A DNA stretch of 64,000 bases from JBBRVW01 sp038246545 (lineage in GTDB: Bacteria; Actinomycetota; Actinomycetes; JACCUZ01): positions 1-64,000 of the forward strand of contig JBBRVW010000008.1 of NCBI GenBank assembly GCA_038246545.1, given 5' to 3'. Both the position numbers and the translations under genes were made by a program. The notes beneath the pieces were generated by a model that had not been told where the DNA came from, did not search any database, and saw only the letters and a program-made list of their open reading frames with translations. Numbering within the stretch: position 1 is the stretch's first letter; each line of letters starts with the position of its first letter. Shown one piece after another: positions 42,263 to 51,131 of the stretch.

Positions 42263-42676
42263 TCACAACGTCGCGACGACCCGGACCTCTTCCTCGGTGA
42301 CCTCGCCGTCCACGATCCGGTACGACCGGAGCTCCTCGGAGTCCGGCTCACGGGTCGAGACGAGGACGTAGTGGGCGCCCGGTTCCATGGCGAGCGAGAT
42401 GTCGGTGCGCGAGGGGTAGGCCTCGGTCGCGGTGTGCGAGTGGTAGATCACCACGGGCTCCTCGGCGCGGTCGTCCATCTCGCGGTAGAGCCTCAGCAGG
42501 TCGCCGGAGTCGAACTCGTAGAACGTCGGCGACCTGGCGGCGTTGAGCATCGGCACGAACCGCTCGGCCCGGCCGGTGCCGACCGGCCCCGCGACCACGC
42601 CGCACGCCTCGTCGGGGTGGTCCTGACGCGCGTGCGCCACGATCTCGTCGTACGTCGACCGCGCGATCTCGAGCAC
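42263..42676 (-). CDS. mec: CysO-cysteine peptidase (JAMM/Mov34 metalloprotease)
   Basis: Protein of 137 aa. JAMM zinc motif YHSHTATEAYPSRTD with the upstream catalytic Glu in DEACGVVAG. Mec releases cysteine from CysO-Cys. GTG 42676 lies 7 nt behind TAGGCT and has no ribosome site. First gene of the mec-cysO-cysM-kinase operon. Confidence 0.94.
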   Translation of the reverse strand: MLEIARSTYDEIVAHARQDHPDEACGVVAGPVGTGRAERFVPMLNAARSPTFYEFDSGDLLRLYREMDDRAEEPVVIYHSHTATEAYPSRTDISLAMEPGAHYVLVSTREPDSEELRSYRIVDGEVTEEEVRVVATL

Positions 42677-42683
42677 GGCGACA

Positions 42684-42689
42684 AGCCTA
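42684..42689 (-). promoter_or_regulatory. -10 box of mec operon, leaderless
   Basis: TAGGCT on the minus strand, 7 nt, GTG 42676. Confidence 0.55.
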
Positions 42690-42720
42690 ATGGTGCTGGG
42701 CAACAGGTCGGCACGAGCCG

Positions 42721-43272
42721 TCAGGCGCCGGACCAGAGCGCCTGCACCAGGGTCTCCTGGAGGTAGGTCAAGCGGTCGTAGACCCAGAAGAGCATGAGCC
42801 GTGGATCGTCGTCCGGCAGGGAGTCGACCAGCTCCTCCAGCTCCTCGGTGACGCCGAGCCGCTCGCCCAGCACCAGCCGGGTGTCGTTGAGGGCTCCGAG
42901 CCACTCCTGCGCCTGCCCGGGTGTGAGCAGGACCTTGCCGGGCTCCTCCCCCAGCGTTGCCAGGGCCGTCTCCAGCCGGGCCTGCTTGACCGACCGCAGA
43001 CCCGGCTCGGTGTAGCGCCGGAAGTCGGCCGAGGCCGCGGGGTCGTCGGTGTAGCCGTCGGGGAACAGCCGCGCCAGCGCCGGGTCCTCCGGGACCTCCG
43101 TGGCGGTGCCGATCCCGACCGCACGGGCCAGCGGGTCGTCCTCGGCGCTGTCCTCGCCGCCGTCGAGCAGCTCACGCATCTCGAGCAGCAGGTGCCGGAA
43201 CACCCGGTGCTCGTCGGCGCCGAACGTCGCGGAGACCTCCCCCCTGCGGGCCCGGCGGAAACTGGCGACCAC
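42721..43272 (-). CDS. DUF2017-family protein
   Basis: Protein of 183 aa, all-helical and acidic. DUF2017 landmarks: HRVFRHLLLEMRELLD, DPALARLFPDGYTDDPAASADFRRYTE and the C-terminal LMLFWVYDRLTYLQETLVQAL. The family lies beside clpS in most actinobacteria. No activity is known; a part in ClpS/ClpAP-type proteolysis is suggested only by neighbourhood. Confidence 0.9.
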   Translation of the reverse strand: MVASFRRARRGEVSATFGADEHRVFRHLLLEMRELLDGGEDSAEDDPLARAVGIGTATEVPEDPALARLFPDGYTDDPAASADFRRYTEPGLRSVKQARLETALATLGEEPGKVLLTPGQAQEWLGALNDTRLVLGERLGVTEELEELVDSLPDDDPRLMLFWVYDRLTYLQETLVQALWSGA

Positions 43273-43279
43273 GTCGCCG

Positions 43280-43582
43280 CTACTCGTCGTGCTGCAGGGT
43301 GGCCCACAGCCCGTAGCCGTGCATGGCCTCGACGTCGCGCTCCATCTCCTCGCGGGTGCCGTTGGACACCACAGCCTTGCCCTTCTCGTGCACGTCCAGC
43401 ATGAGCTTGGCCGCCTTCTCCTTCGGGTAGCCGAAGTGCTTCTGGATCACGTAGGCGACGTACGACATGAGGTTGACGGGGTCGTTCCACACGATGGTGA
43501 CCCACGGCTTGTCCGGGACGACGACGCGGGAGGTGTCGACGTCCTGGTCCGGCCGGGCGGTCTCAGGCGGGGCCACGGACAT
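43280..43582 (-). CDS. clpS: ATP-dependent Clp protease adaptor ClpS
   Basis: Adaptor of 100 aa that delivers N-end-rule substrates to the Clp unfoldase. Core: WVTIVWNDPVNLMSYVAYVI (N-degron pocket residues), HFGYPKEKAAKLMLDVHEKG, and the C-terminal LWATLQ. An acidic N-terminal extension precedes it. The DUF2017 gene begins 7 bp after its stop. Confidence 0.96.
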   Translation of the reverse strand: MSVAPPETARPDQDVDTSRVVVPDKPWVTIVWNDPVNLMSYVAYVIQKHFGYPKEKAAKLMLDVHEKGKAVVSNGTREEMERDVEAMHGYGLWATLQHDE

Positions 43583-43588
43583 GGGACC

Positions 43589-43594
43589 AATCTA
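43589..43594 (-). promoter_or_regulatory. -10 box of clpS, leaderless
   Basis: TAGATT on the minus strand, 6 nt, ATG 43582. Confidence 0.6.
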
Positions 43595-43625
43595 CGGGGC
43601 CGGGCGGGAGCCGATCGAGGCGATC

Positions 43626-43631
43626 TAGGCT
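43626..43631 (+). promoter_or_regulatory. -10 box of pncB, leaderless
   Basis: TAGGCT, 6 nt, GTG 43638. Only 31 bp separate it from the divergent clpS -10. Confidence 0.6.
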
Positions 43632-43637
43632 GACCGC

Positions 43638-44924
43638 GTGACGGTCGACACCGGTCTGCTGACCGACCACTACGAGCTCACCATGCTGCAGGCCGCGCTG
43701 CGCGACGGCACCGCCGGCCGCCGGTGCGCCTTCGAGGTGTTCGCCCGGCGCCTCCCCGAGGGCCGCCGCTACGGCGTCGTAGCCGGCACCGGGCGCCTGC
43801 TCGACGCGATCCCGCACTTCCGCTACGGCGAGCGGCAGCTGGCGCGGCTGCGCGACAACGGCGTCCTCGACACCGTCACCTGCGACTACCTTGCCGACTA
43901 CCGCTTCGCAGGCGACGTCACCGGCTACGCCGAAGGCGAGCTGTTCTTCCCCGGCTCCCCGGTGCTCACCGTCGAGGGCACCTTCGCCGAGTCCGTGCTG
44001 CTCGAGACCCTCACGCTGAGCATCCTCAACCACGACAGCGCGGTGGCGTCTGCCGCGGCCCGGATGGCGTACGCCGCCGGCGACCGGCCGTGCATCGAGA
44101 TGGGCTCCCGGCGAACGCACGAGGAGGCAGCCGTCGCCGCGGCCCGCGCTGCCTACCTCGCCGGCTTCGCGACCACGAGCAACCTGGCCGCCGGCAAGCG
44201 GTTCGGCGTCCCGACGGCCGGCACCGCGGCGCATTCCTGGACGCTGCTGTACGAGAAGGAGGCCGACGCGTTCCGCGCGCAGGTGGACGCCCTCGGCGCC
44301 GGCACCACGCTGCTGGTCGACACCTACGACATCGCGGCCGGGATCCGCACCGCCGTCGAGGTGGCCGGCCCGGAGCTGGGGGCGGTGCGCATCGACTCCG
44401 GCGACCTCGGCGTGCTGGCCCACCAGGCCCGCGCCCAGCTCGACGAGCTCGGCAACACCTCGACCCGCATCGTGCTCTCGGGCGACCTGGACGAGTACAG
44501 CCTGGCCTCGCTCGCGACGGCCCCGGTCGACGCGTACGGCGTCGGCACCTCGGTCGTCACCGGGTCGGGCGCACCCACGGCCGGCTTCGTCTACAAGCTG
44601 GTCGAGGTCGAGGGCCGCGCAGTGGCCAAGCGCTCCGAGGACAAGACGACCCACGGCGGTCGAAAGACCGCCGTCAGGCGGCACCGCTCGACCGGGACCG
44701 CCACCGAGGAGGTCGTGCGTTCGCAGGGCAGCCCCGCACCCCGCGAGGGCGACCGAGCGCTGCAGGTGCCGATGGTGCGTGCGGGCAAGCTGCTCGAGCT
44801 GCCCACCCTCGAGGGGTCGCGCGCCCACCTGAAGAAGATGCTCACCACCCTGCCCTGGCAGGGTCTCGCGCTGTCGCGCGGCGAGCCCGCGATCCCCACC
44901 ACGTACGAGGAGCCGCATGACTGA
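43638..44924 (+). CDS. pncB: Nicotinate phosphoribosyltransferase
   Basis: Protein of 428 aa that makes NaMN from nicotinate and PRPP in NAD salvage. Family blocks: LLTDHYELTMLQAALRDG, FEVFARRLPEGRRYGV, the phosphohistidine region in FGVPTAGTAAHSWTLL, VRIDSGDLGVLA, and YGVGTSVVTGSGAPTAGFVYKL. It overlaps pncA by 8 bases, forming a complete nicotinamide-to-NaMN module. Confidence 0.96.
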   Translation: MTVDTGLLTDHYELTMLQAALRDGTAGRRCAFEVFARRLPEGRRYGVVAGTGRLLDAIPHFRYGERQLARLRDNGVLDTVTCDYLADYRFAGDVTGYAEGELFFPGSPVLTVEGTFAESVLLETLTLSILNHDSAVASAAARMAYAAGDRPCIEMGSRRTHEEAAVAAARAAYLAGFATTSNLAAGKRFGVPTAGTAAHSWTLLYEKEADAFRAQVDALGAGTTLLVDTYDIAAGIRTAVEVAGPELGAVRIDSGDLGVLAHQARAQLDELGNTSTRIVLSGDLDEYSLASLATAPVDAYGVGTSVVTGSGAPTAGFVYKLVEVEGRAVAKRSEDKTTHGGRKTAVRRHRSTGTATEEVVRSQGSPAPREGDRALQVPMVRAGKLLELPTLEGSRAHLKKMLTTLPWQGLALSRGEPAIPTTYEEPHD

Positions 44925-45504
44925 GGTCCGCTACGACGCCGCGACCGCCCTGGTCGTCGTCGACGTCCAGAACGACTTCGCCGACCCCGGCGGCGGCCTC
45001 TACGTCCGCGACGGCGAGTCGGTCGTGACCCTGGTCAACGAGCAGGTCACCGCCGCCCAGAACGCCGGTGCCGCCGTGGTCTACACGCAGGACTGGCACC
45101 CCGCCTCCACGCCGCACTTCGAGAAGGACGGCGGCGTCTGGCCGGTGCACTGCGTCGCCGACACCTGGGGCGCGGAGCTGCACCCGAACCTGCTGGTGCA
45201 CGGCCCGGTCGTCCGCAAGGGCACCTCCGGGGAGGACGGCTACTCAGGGTTCTCGGTCCGCGACCCGCTGACGGGTGCCGCCGCGCCGACCCAGCTCCAA
45301 TCGCTGCTCGACCCGTCGGTCCAGCGCCTCGTCGTGGTGGGCCTGGCGGGCGACTACTGCGTGAAGGACACCGCGCTGGACGGTGTCCGGCTCGACTACG
45401 TCGTGGAGGTGCCGTTGGCCCTCACGCGCTTCGTCGAGCTCGAGGAGGGCGACGCCGACCGCTCCGTCGAGGAGCTGCGCGCGGCCGGGGTGACGGTGGC
45501 ATGA
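44917..45504 (+). CDS. pncA: Nicotinamidase
   Basis: Isochorismatase-fold amidase of 195 aa that converts nicotinamide to nicotinate. Catalytic Asp in VVVDVQNDFADPGG, metal residues in TQDWHPASTPHF, and the catalytic Cys in VVGLAGDYCVKDTALDG. Homologues activate pyrazinamide. It lies between pncB and an aldo/keto reductase with 4-8-base overlaps. Confidence 0.96.
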   Translation: MTEVRYDAATALVVVDVQNDFADPGGGLYVRDGESVVTLVNEQVTAAQNAGAAVVYTQDWHPASTPHFEKDGGVWPVHCVADTWGAELHPNLLVHGPVVRKGTSGEDGYSGFSVRDPLTGAAAPTQLQSLLDPSVQRLVVVGLAGDYCVKDTALDGVRLDYVVEVPLALTRFVELEEGDADRSVEELRAAGVTVA

Positions 45505-46304
45505 CCGGCGTCCCGGCTGACGCCGCCGACCTGCCCGGCGGCGGCCGGATGCCGCTGCTCGGCTTCGGCACCTGGCAGATCAAGGGTGGCGCCGCGACCG
45601 AGGCAGTAGGCCACGCGCTGACCGCCGGCTACCGGCACCTCGACACCGCCACGGTCTACGGCAACGAGAAGCAGGTCGGCGCCGGACTGGCCGGCAGCGG
45701 GGTCGCCCGCGGCGACGTGTTCGTCACGACGAAGTGCCCCCCGCGCGACGCCGGTCACGAGCTCGACACCCTGCGCGCCAGCCTCGACGGGCTCGGCACC
45801 GACCACGTCGACCTCTGGCTGGTCCACTGGCCCGGCGGCTCGGGCGCCGACGTCGCGATGTGGCGGGCCTTCGCCGAGGCCCAGCAGCAGGGGCTGGCCC
45901 GTGCGGTCGGGGTGAGCAACTACTCCCTCGAGCAGGTCGACGAGCTCACGCGTGAGACGGGCCTCACGCCGGCGGTCAACCAGGTCGAGTGGAGCCCGCT
46001 GCTCTTCGACCGCCAGGTCCTCGAGGGGCACCGCGAGCGCGGCGTCGTCCTCGAGGGGTACAGCGCGCTGCGGGGCGGCACCCTGGAGCACCCGACGATC
46101 GTGGGCCTGGCCGAGCGGCTCGGCCGCACGCCGGCCCAGGTGATCGTGCGGTGGCACCTGCAGCACGGGGTGGTCGTGATCCCGAAGTCGGTGCGCGAGG
46201 AGCGGATCCGGTCCAACGCCGACGTCGACGGGTTCACCCTCACTGCCGACGACATGGCCGCACTCGACGCCCTGGGCGGTGCGGCGCCGGTCACCGGACA
46301 GTGA
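45501..46304 (+). CDS. Aldo/keto reductase
   Basis: NADPH-dependent carbonyl reductase of 267 aa, AKR5-like size. Catalytic tetrad: Asp in GYRHLDTATVYGNE with Tyr eight residues on, Lys in VTTKCPP, His in LWLVHWPG. Coenzyme loop IPKSVREERIRSN. Substrate unknown; it may detoxify reactive aldehydes. ATGA overlap with pncA. Confidence 0.93.
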   Translation: MTGVPADAADLPGGGRMPLLGFGTWQIKGGAATEAVGHALTAGYRHLDTATVYGNEKQVGAGLAGSGVARGDVFVTTKCPPRDAGHELDTLRASLDGLGTDHVDLWLVHWPGGSGADVAMWRAFAEAQQQGLARAVGVSNYSLEQVDELTRETGLTPAVNQVEWSPLLFDRQVLEGHRERGVVLEGYSALRGGTLEHPTIVGLAERLGRTPAQVIVRWHLQHGVVVIPKSVREERIRSNADVDGFTLTADDMAALDALGGAAPVTGQ

Positions 46305-46420
46305 CCACCACCAGCGCGCCGTAGTCGGGAACGAGCAGTCGCGGGCGGACGGGGCAACGGGCGAACGTCGTGTCCGATGCCCGCCAGTTCCCGTCGGTGG
46401 CCTGCGGCAGACTGGCCAGC

Positions 46421-47896
46421 ATGCTCGACCACGACACCTGCTACCGAGCCGTCAGCAGCCGCGACGCGCGCTTCGACGGCTGGTTCGTGACGGCAGTGCG
46501 CACCACCGGCATCTACTGCCGGCCGAGCTGCCCGGCCACCACCCCCAAGCGCCGCAACGTCACGTTCTTCCCCACCTCGGCGGCCGCCCAGCTGGCCGGC
46601 TTCCGGGCCTGCCGCCGGTGCCGCCCGGACGCCTCGCCCGGCTCCCCGGAGTGGAACGTGCGGTCCGACACGGTGGCCCGGGCGATGCGGCTGATCGGAG
46701 ACGGCACCGTCGACCGCGAGGGGGTCACCGGCCTGGCCGCCCGGCTCGGCTACAGCGAGCGCCAGCTGCACCGACTGCTGGTCGCCGAGGTCGGAGCGGG
46801 CGCCCAGGCGCTGGCCCGCGCCCAGCGCGCTCACACGGCGCGGACCCTGATCGAGACCACCGACCTCAGGCTCTCCGAGGTCGCCTTCGCGGCCGGCTTC
46901 GCCAGCATCCGCCAGTTCAACGACACGGTCCGAGCGGTCTTCGCCACCACCCCGCGCGACCTCCGCGAGAAGGCCGCCGCCCGCGGCGGCAGTGCGCCCG
47001 TCCCCGGCACGATGGTGCTCCGGCTGGCCACCCGGCGGCCGTTCGACGGCCGTTGGCTGCTCGACCTGCTCGGCAGCAAGGCCGTCCCCGGCGTCGAGTC
47101 GTACGACGGCACCACCTTCCGCCGCACGCTGCTGCTGCCGCACGGCGAGGCCACTGTCGACCTCCACCCCGCCGACGACCACGTCCTGGCCACCCTGCGT
47201 CTCGAGGACCCGCGTGACGTCGTTCCCGCGGTGGCCCGGGTCCGGCGGCTGCTCGACCTCGACGCCGACTCGGCCGCGGTCGACGAGCTGCTCGGTGCCG
47301 ACCCGCTGCTCGGCCTGCTGGTCGCCGCCCGGCCCGGCATCCGGGTGCCCGGCGCGGTCGACGGTCCCGAGATGGCGGTCCGCGCCGTCATCGGCCAGCA
47401 GGTGTCGGTCGCGGGCGCGCGCACGGTGGCCGGGCGGCTGGTCACGTCGTACGGCAAGCCGCTGACCCGCGCCGACGACGGCCTCACCCACCATTTCCCC
47501 ACCGTCGACGTGCTGGCCGAGGTCGACCCCGCGTCGCTTCCCATGCCGCGCACGCGCGGCCGCACCGTCGTCGGCCTGGCTGCCGCGGTGGCCGCCGGCG
47601 AGGTCGACCTGGACACTGCGGCCGACCGCGCGCGCACGGAGACCGCCCTGCTGGCGCTGCCCGGCATCGGTCCCTGGACCGCCGACTACCTGCGGATGCG
47701 GGTGCTCGGTGACCCCGACAGCTTCCTCGCGAGCGACCTCGGTGTCCGCCGGGGCCTCGAGCGGCTCGGCGCCGCGGGCGATCCCCGCTCGGCGGCTGCT
47801 GCGGCCCAGGCATGGCGACCGTGGCGGTCCTATGCCCTCATGCACCTCTGGGACGTCGCGATGCGTCCCCGGACCGAACGGAAGGCACTCCCGTGA
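46421..47896 (+). CDS. Ada-type regulator fused to AlkA DNA glycosylase
   Basis: Protein of 491 aa in three parts. Residues 1-80: the Ada metal-binding domain, four Cys in YCRPSCPATTP and ACRRCRPD, of which one accepts methyl from phosphotriesters. Residues 85-175: an AraC helix-turn-helix (VTGLAARLGYSERQLHRLL, LSEVAFAAGFASIRQFND). Residues 190-491: AlkA 3-methyladenine glycosylase with the hairpin LPGIGPWTADYLRMR and the catalytic Asp in FLASDLGVRRGL. It senses alkylation and repairs it, coupled to ogt. Confidence 0.95.
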   Translation: MLDHDTCYRAVSSRDARFDGWFVTAVRTTGIYCRPSCPATTPKRRNVTFFPTSAAAQLAGFRACRRCRPDASPGSPEWNVRSDTVARAMRLIGDGTVDREGVTGLAARLGYSERQLHRLLVAEVGAGAQALARAQRAHTARTLIETTDLRLSEVAFAAGFASIRQFNDTVRAVFATTPRDLREKAAARGGSAPVPGTMVLRLATRRPFDGRWLLDLLGSKAVPGVESYDGTTFRRTLLLPHGEATVDLHPADDHVLATLRLEDPRDVVPAVARVRRLLDLDADSAAVDELLGADPLLGLLVAARPGIRVPGAVDGPEMAVRAVIGQQVSVAGARTVAGRLVTSYGKPLTRADDGLTHHFPTVDVLAEVDPASLPMPRTRGRTVVGLAAAVAAGEVDLDTAADRARTETALLALPGIGPWTADYLRMRVLGDPDSFLASDLGVRRGLERLGAAGDPRSAAAAAQAWRPWRSYALMHLWDVAMRPRTERKALP

Positions 47897-48390
47897 CCAC
47901 CTTCACGACCACCGTCGACAGCCCGGCGGGCCCGCTCCTGCTCACCAGTGACGGCACCTCCCTGACCCGGCTGCTGTTCGACCGGGCGCCCGACCCCGAG
48001 TGGTCCACCGAGCCGTGCGCCCTGCTCGACGAGGCGGTGAGCCAGCTGCGCGAGTACTTCGCCGGCGAGCGCACCGACTTCCACCTGCCGCTGGAGCCGG
48101 CTGGGACGCCCTTCCAGAAGGCGACCTGGATGCAGCTGCGGGAGATCCCCTACGCGGAGACCATCAACTACGGCCAGCTGGCCGGCCGGGTCGGCAACCC
48201 CAACGCCTCCCGCGCGGTCGGCCTGGCCAACGGCCGCAACCCGATCTCGATCGTGGTGCCCTGCCACCGGGTGATCGGCGCCAACGGCTCGCTCACCGGT
48301 TACGGCGGCGGCCTGGACCGCAAGCGGTTGCTGCTCGACCTCGAGGGCCGGGTCGCCGGCGCCGACGACCCCCAGCTCAGCCTGCTCTGA
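47893..48390 (+). CDS. ogt: Methylated-DNA--protein-cysteine methyltransferase
   Basis: Suicide repair protein of 165 aa that takes O6-methyl from guanine. Active-site IVVPCHRVIG, Arg finger region NASRAVGLANGRNP and the winged-helix FQKATWMQLREIPYAETINYG. GTGA overlap with the Ada-AlkA gene makes an adaptive-response operon. Confidence 0.97.
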   Translation: MTTFTTTVDSPAGPLLLTSDGTSLTRLLFDRAPDPEWSTEPCALLDEAVSQLREYFAGERTDFHLPLEPAGTPFQKATWMQLREIPYAETINYGQLAGRVGNPNASRAVGLANGRNPISIVVPCHRVIGANGSLTGYGGGLDRKRLLLDLEGRVAGADDPQLSLL

Positions 48391-48394
48391 GGAC

Positions 48395-48859
48395 CTACGC
48401 CGACAGGGCGCTCGGGAACCGGGTGACGAAGTCGAGGATCCGCACCCAGGTGGGCCGTACGGTGATGCGGACCATGGGCTGGCCGCGCAGGCCGGCGAGC
48501 CACGCCTCCCCAGCCTCCGGCCCCATGTACCGGTGGATCGACGCCTCGTACTCCGGGCCCACGTCCTCGATGCGGTCGGTCTCCGCCGTCCCCCGCAGGA
48601 GCAGGGCCTTGAACGGGAACATCTGCTCGCTGTCGATGGTGATCGCCACCCGCGGGTCGGCAGCCAGGGCCTTGAGCTTGGGCGCCCGCACGGGGGTTCC
48701 CATCACCACCGCCTCGCCCGTCCAGTGGAAGCCGATCGGGACGACCCGAGGGGTGCCGTCGGTCCAGGTGTAGGCCAGCCGCGCCATCTGCCGCGAGACC
48801 AGCAGCTCCTGGGCGACGGGATCGTCGAGCAGGGGAAGGTCGGTCGCTGATGCAGTCAT
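48395..48859 (-). CDS. Pyridoxamine 5'-phosphate oxidase-family protein
   Basis: Flavin-binding split-barrel protein of 154 aa: ARLAYTWTDGTPRVVPIGFHW, TPVRAPKLKALAADPRVAITID, LLLRGTAETD. Such proteins bind FMN or F420; the specific cofactor and substrate are not apparent. ATG 48859 has AGGGAG at 7 nt. It converges with ogt. Confidence 0.88.
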   Translation of the reverse strand: MTASATDLPLLDDPVAQELLVSRQMARLAYTWTDGTPRVVPIGFHWTGEAVVMGTPVRAPKLKALAADPRVAITIDSEQMFPFKALLLRGTAETDRIEDVGPEYEASIHRYMGPEAGEAWLAGLRGQPMVRITVRPTWVRILDFVTRFPSALSA

Positions 48860-48963
48860 TCTCGGCTCCCTCCGTGGGACCCGGGCGGCACCGGGCCGGG
48901 GCTCCACCATCGTCCTGGCCGCGCTTCCCGTCCAGGGCCGGCCCTGCGCCCATCGCGAGGCCC

Positions 48964-48969
48964 TACCGT
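48964..48969 (+). promoter_or_regulatory. -10 box of class V aminotransferase gene, leaderless
   Basis: TACCGT, 7 nt, ATG 48977. Confidence 0.5.
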
Positions 48970-48976
48970 GTGGGTC

Positions 48977-50710
48977 ATGGCGGAACCCCTGCTCGAGACC
49001 CCGCTGCTGGCTCGCATCCGGGAGTCGGTGATCGGCGACGACCAGGTCATGCACGGCCCCTACGGGCCGCGGCGCGTGACCTACGCCGACTACACCGCCA
49101 GCGGGCGGGCGCTGACCTTCGTCGAGGACTTCATCCGGCACGAGGTGCTGCCGCGCTACGCCAACACGCACACCGAGTCCAGCGGCACCGGGCTACAGAC
49201 CACCCGGCTGCGGGAGGACGCGCGGCGGATGGTGCGGGAGGCCGTCGGGGGCGACGACGACACCGTGGTGGTCTTCTGCGGCTCCGGCTCGACCGCCGCG
49301 ATCGACAAGCTCATCGGCATCCTCAACCTGCGCATCCCGGCCGACCTCGACGAGCGGTACGGGCTGTCCGCGCACATCCCGCGCGACGAGCGGCCGGTCG
49401 TCTTCATCGGGCCGTTCGAGCACCACTCCAACGAGCTGCCCTGGCGCGAGTCGATCTGCGACGTCGTCACCATCCCCCAGGACCCCGACGGGCACATCGA
49501 CACGGCCGTCCTCGAACAGCGGCTGGTGGAGTACTCCGACCGGCCGTTGCTCATCGGGTCGTTCTCCGCGGCCTCCAACGTCACCGGCATCGTCAGCGAC
49601 ACGCACCGGATCGCCGACCTGCTGCACGCGCACGGCGCGCTGTCGTTCTGGGACTTCGCGGCGGCCGCGCCGTACGTCGACATCGAGATGAACCGCGACT
49701 GCGCCGAGCACCCCGGCTGCCACAAGGACGCGGTGTTCCTGTCACCGCACAAGCTCATCGGTGGCCCCGGCACCCCCGGGGTGCTCGCGGTGCGCCGCGA
49801 GCTGATGACCAACCGGGTGCCGGTCGTCCCGGGCGGCGGCACCGTCGCCTATGTCAACCCTCTCGAGCACCTCTACCTGGACGATCCCGCGCACCGCGAG
49901 GAGGGCGGCACACCGGCGATCGTCGAGTCGATCCGGGCCGGCCTCGTGTTCCAGCTCAAGGCCGCCGTCGGGGTCGACACGATCAGGGCCCGCGAGGACG
50001 CCCTGCTCCGGCGGGCCGTCGAGGCCTGGCACGACGTGCCCGGTATCGAGATCCTCGGCAACCTGGCGGCCGAGCGGCTGTCGATCGTGTCGTTCGTCGT
50101 GCGGCGGGTCGCCGCGGACGGCCGGCCGGGCGCGTACCTGCACCACAACTACGTCGTCTCGCTGCTCAACGACCTGTTCGGCATCCAGTCGCGGGGCGGG
50201 TGCTCGTGCGCCGGGCCCTACGGGCATCGGCTGCTGGGCATCGACATCGAGCGCTCGCACGAGTTCGAGCGCGAGATCGCGCACGGCTGCGAGGGCATCA
50301 AGCCGGGCTGGGTACGCATCAACTTCAACTACTTCATCTCCGAGGCCGTCCTCGACTACGTCGTCGCCGCCGTGACGCTGGTCGCCGAGCACGGCTGGCG
50401 GCTGCTGCCCGACTACCGCTTCGACCCGGCCACGGGGCTGTGGCGGCACCGGGCGGGGCCGGTCGAGCCGCCGCTCCGGCTGCACCAGGTGAGCTACGAC
50501 GACGCCGGCGAGATGACCTATCCGCACCACGACGAGCCGGTCCCCGAGTCAGCACTGCCGGGCTACCTGGACGAGGCCCGGACGATCTTCGCGCGGTCCG
50601 CGTCAGCGGAGGCGGGCGCCGCCGTCGGCCGGGTCTCGGCCGACTTCGAGCACCTGCGCTGGTTCGAGCTGCCGGCGGTCTGCCTGCAGCCGATGGAGGG
50701 AGCTCGGTGA
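48977..50710 (+). CDS. Class V aminotransferase-fold PLP enzyme
   Basis: Protein of 577 aa, larger than SufS-type enzymes (about 410) because of an N-terminal extension and a C-terminal domain of about 120 residues. PLP contacts: FCGSGSTAAIDKLIG, the Asp/His region SFWDFAAAAPYVDI, and the Schiff-base Lys in LSPHKLIGGPGTPGVL. GIQSRGGCSCAGPYGH carries the Cys found in this cysteine desulfurase-like branch, close to YcbU-type proteins. Substrate unknown. It is coupled (TGATG) to a 138-aa partner. Confidence 0.85.
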   Translation: MAEPLLETPLLARIRESVIGDDQVMHGPYGPRRVTYADYTASGRALTFVEDFIRHEVLPRYANTHTESSGTGLQTTRLREDARRMVREAVGGDDDTVVVFCGSGSTAAIDKLIGILNLRIPADLDERYGLSAHIPRDERPVVFIGPFEHHSNELPWRESICDVVTIPQDPDGHIDTAVLEQRLVEYSDRPLLIGSFSAASNVTGIVSDTHRIADLLHAHGALSFWDFAAAAPYVDIEMNRDCAEHPGCHKDAVFLSPHKLIGGPGTPGVLAVRRELMTNRVPVVPGGGTVAYVNPLEHLYLDDPAHREEGGTPAIVESIRAGLVFQLKAAVGVDTIRAREDALLRRAVEAWHDVPGIEILGNLAAERLSIVSFVVRRVAADGRPGAYLHHNYVVSLLNDLFGIQSRGGCSCAGPYGHRLLGIDIERSHEFEREIAHGCEGIKPGWVRINFNYFISEAVLDYVVAAVTLVAEHGWRLLPDYRFDPATGLWRHRAGPVEPPLRLHQVSYDDAGEMTYPHHDEPVPESALPGYLDEARTIFARSASAEAGAAVGRVSADFEHLRWFELPAVCLQPMEGAR

Positions 50711-51126
50711 TGGTCGTGATCGGCGAAGGCACCAAGGACAGCCCGTGGGTGCTGCGCACCCCGCCCGGATCCTCGGAGTACCAGATCTACCGCGACGAGA
50801 CCGCCGATCCGCCCGCCCTGGTCTGCCAGGTCGGCAGCACCCGGCTGACCTACCACCTGCGGATCGTCGAGGACCTGCACCAGATGCTCGTCACCGCGGG
50901 CGACTGGGTGCCCCTCGGCAACGCCGACGAGCAGAAGCCGGCACCCGAGGGCTCGGTCGAGGCCTGGGCACGCTCCGCGGACAACCCGGTCGGCGGTTGG
51001 TACGGCCTGCGCACGGGCTACCGCGGCCGGGTCGGCAGCTACCTGCCGCCGGTGCTCGAGCACCTCGGCCTGGCCGAAGTGGAGCACAACCCTCGCAACA
51101 ACCGGATGCGCGCCGCACCCGCCTGA
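50710..51126 (+). CDS. Uncharacterised partner of the class V enzyme
   Basis: Protein of 138 aa beginning MVVIGEGTKDSPWVLRTPPGSSEYQIYRDE, then VCQVGSTRLTYHLRIVEDLHQMLVTAGDW and a C-terminal GWYGLRTGYRGRVGSYLPPVLEHLGLAEVEHN. ATG 50710 shares its A with the upstream stop; GTG 50707 is also possible. The fold looks alpha/beta without a signal peptide. I do not recognise a named function. Coupled translation suggests that it works with the upstream PLP enzyme. Confidence 0.7.
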   Translation: MVVIGEGTKDSPWVLRTPPGSSEYQIYRDETADPPALVCQVGSTRLTYHLRIVEDLHQMLVTAGDWVPLGNADEQKPAPEGSVEAWARSADNPVGGWYGLRTGYRGRVGSYLPPVLEHLGLAEVEHNPRNNRMRAAPA

Positions 51127-51131
51127 GACGG

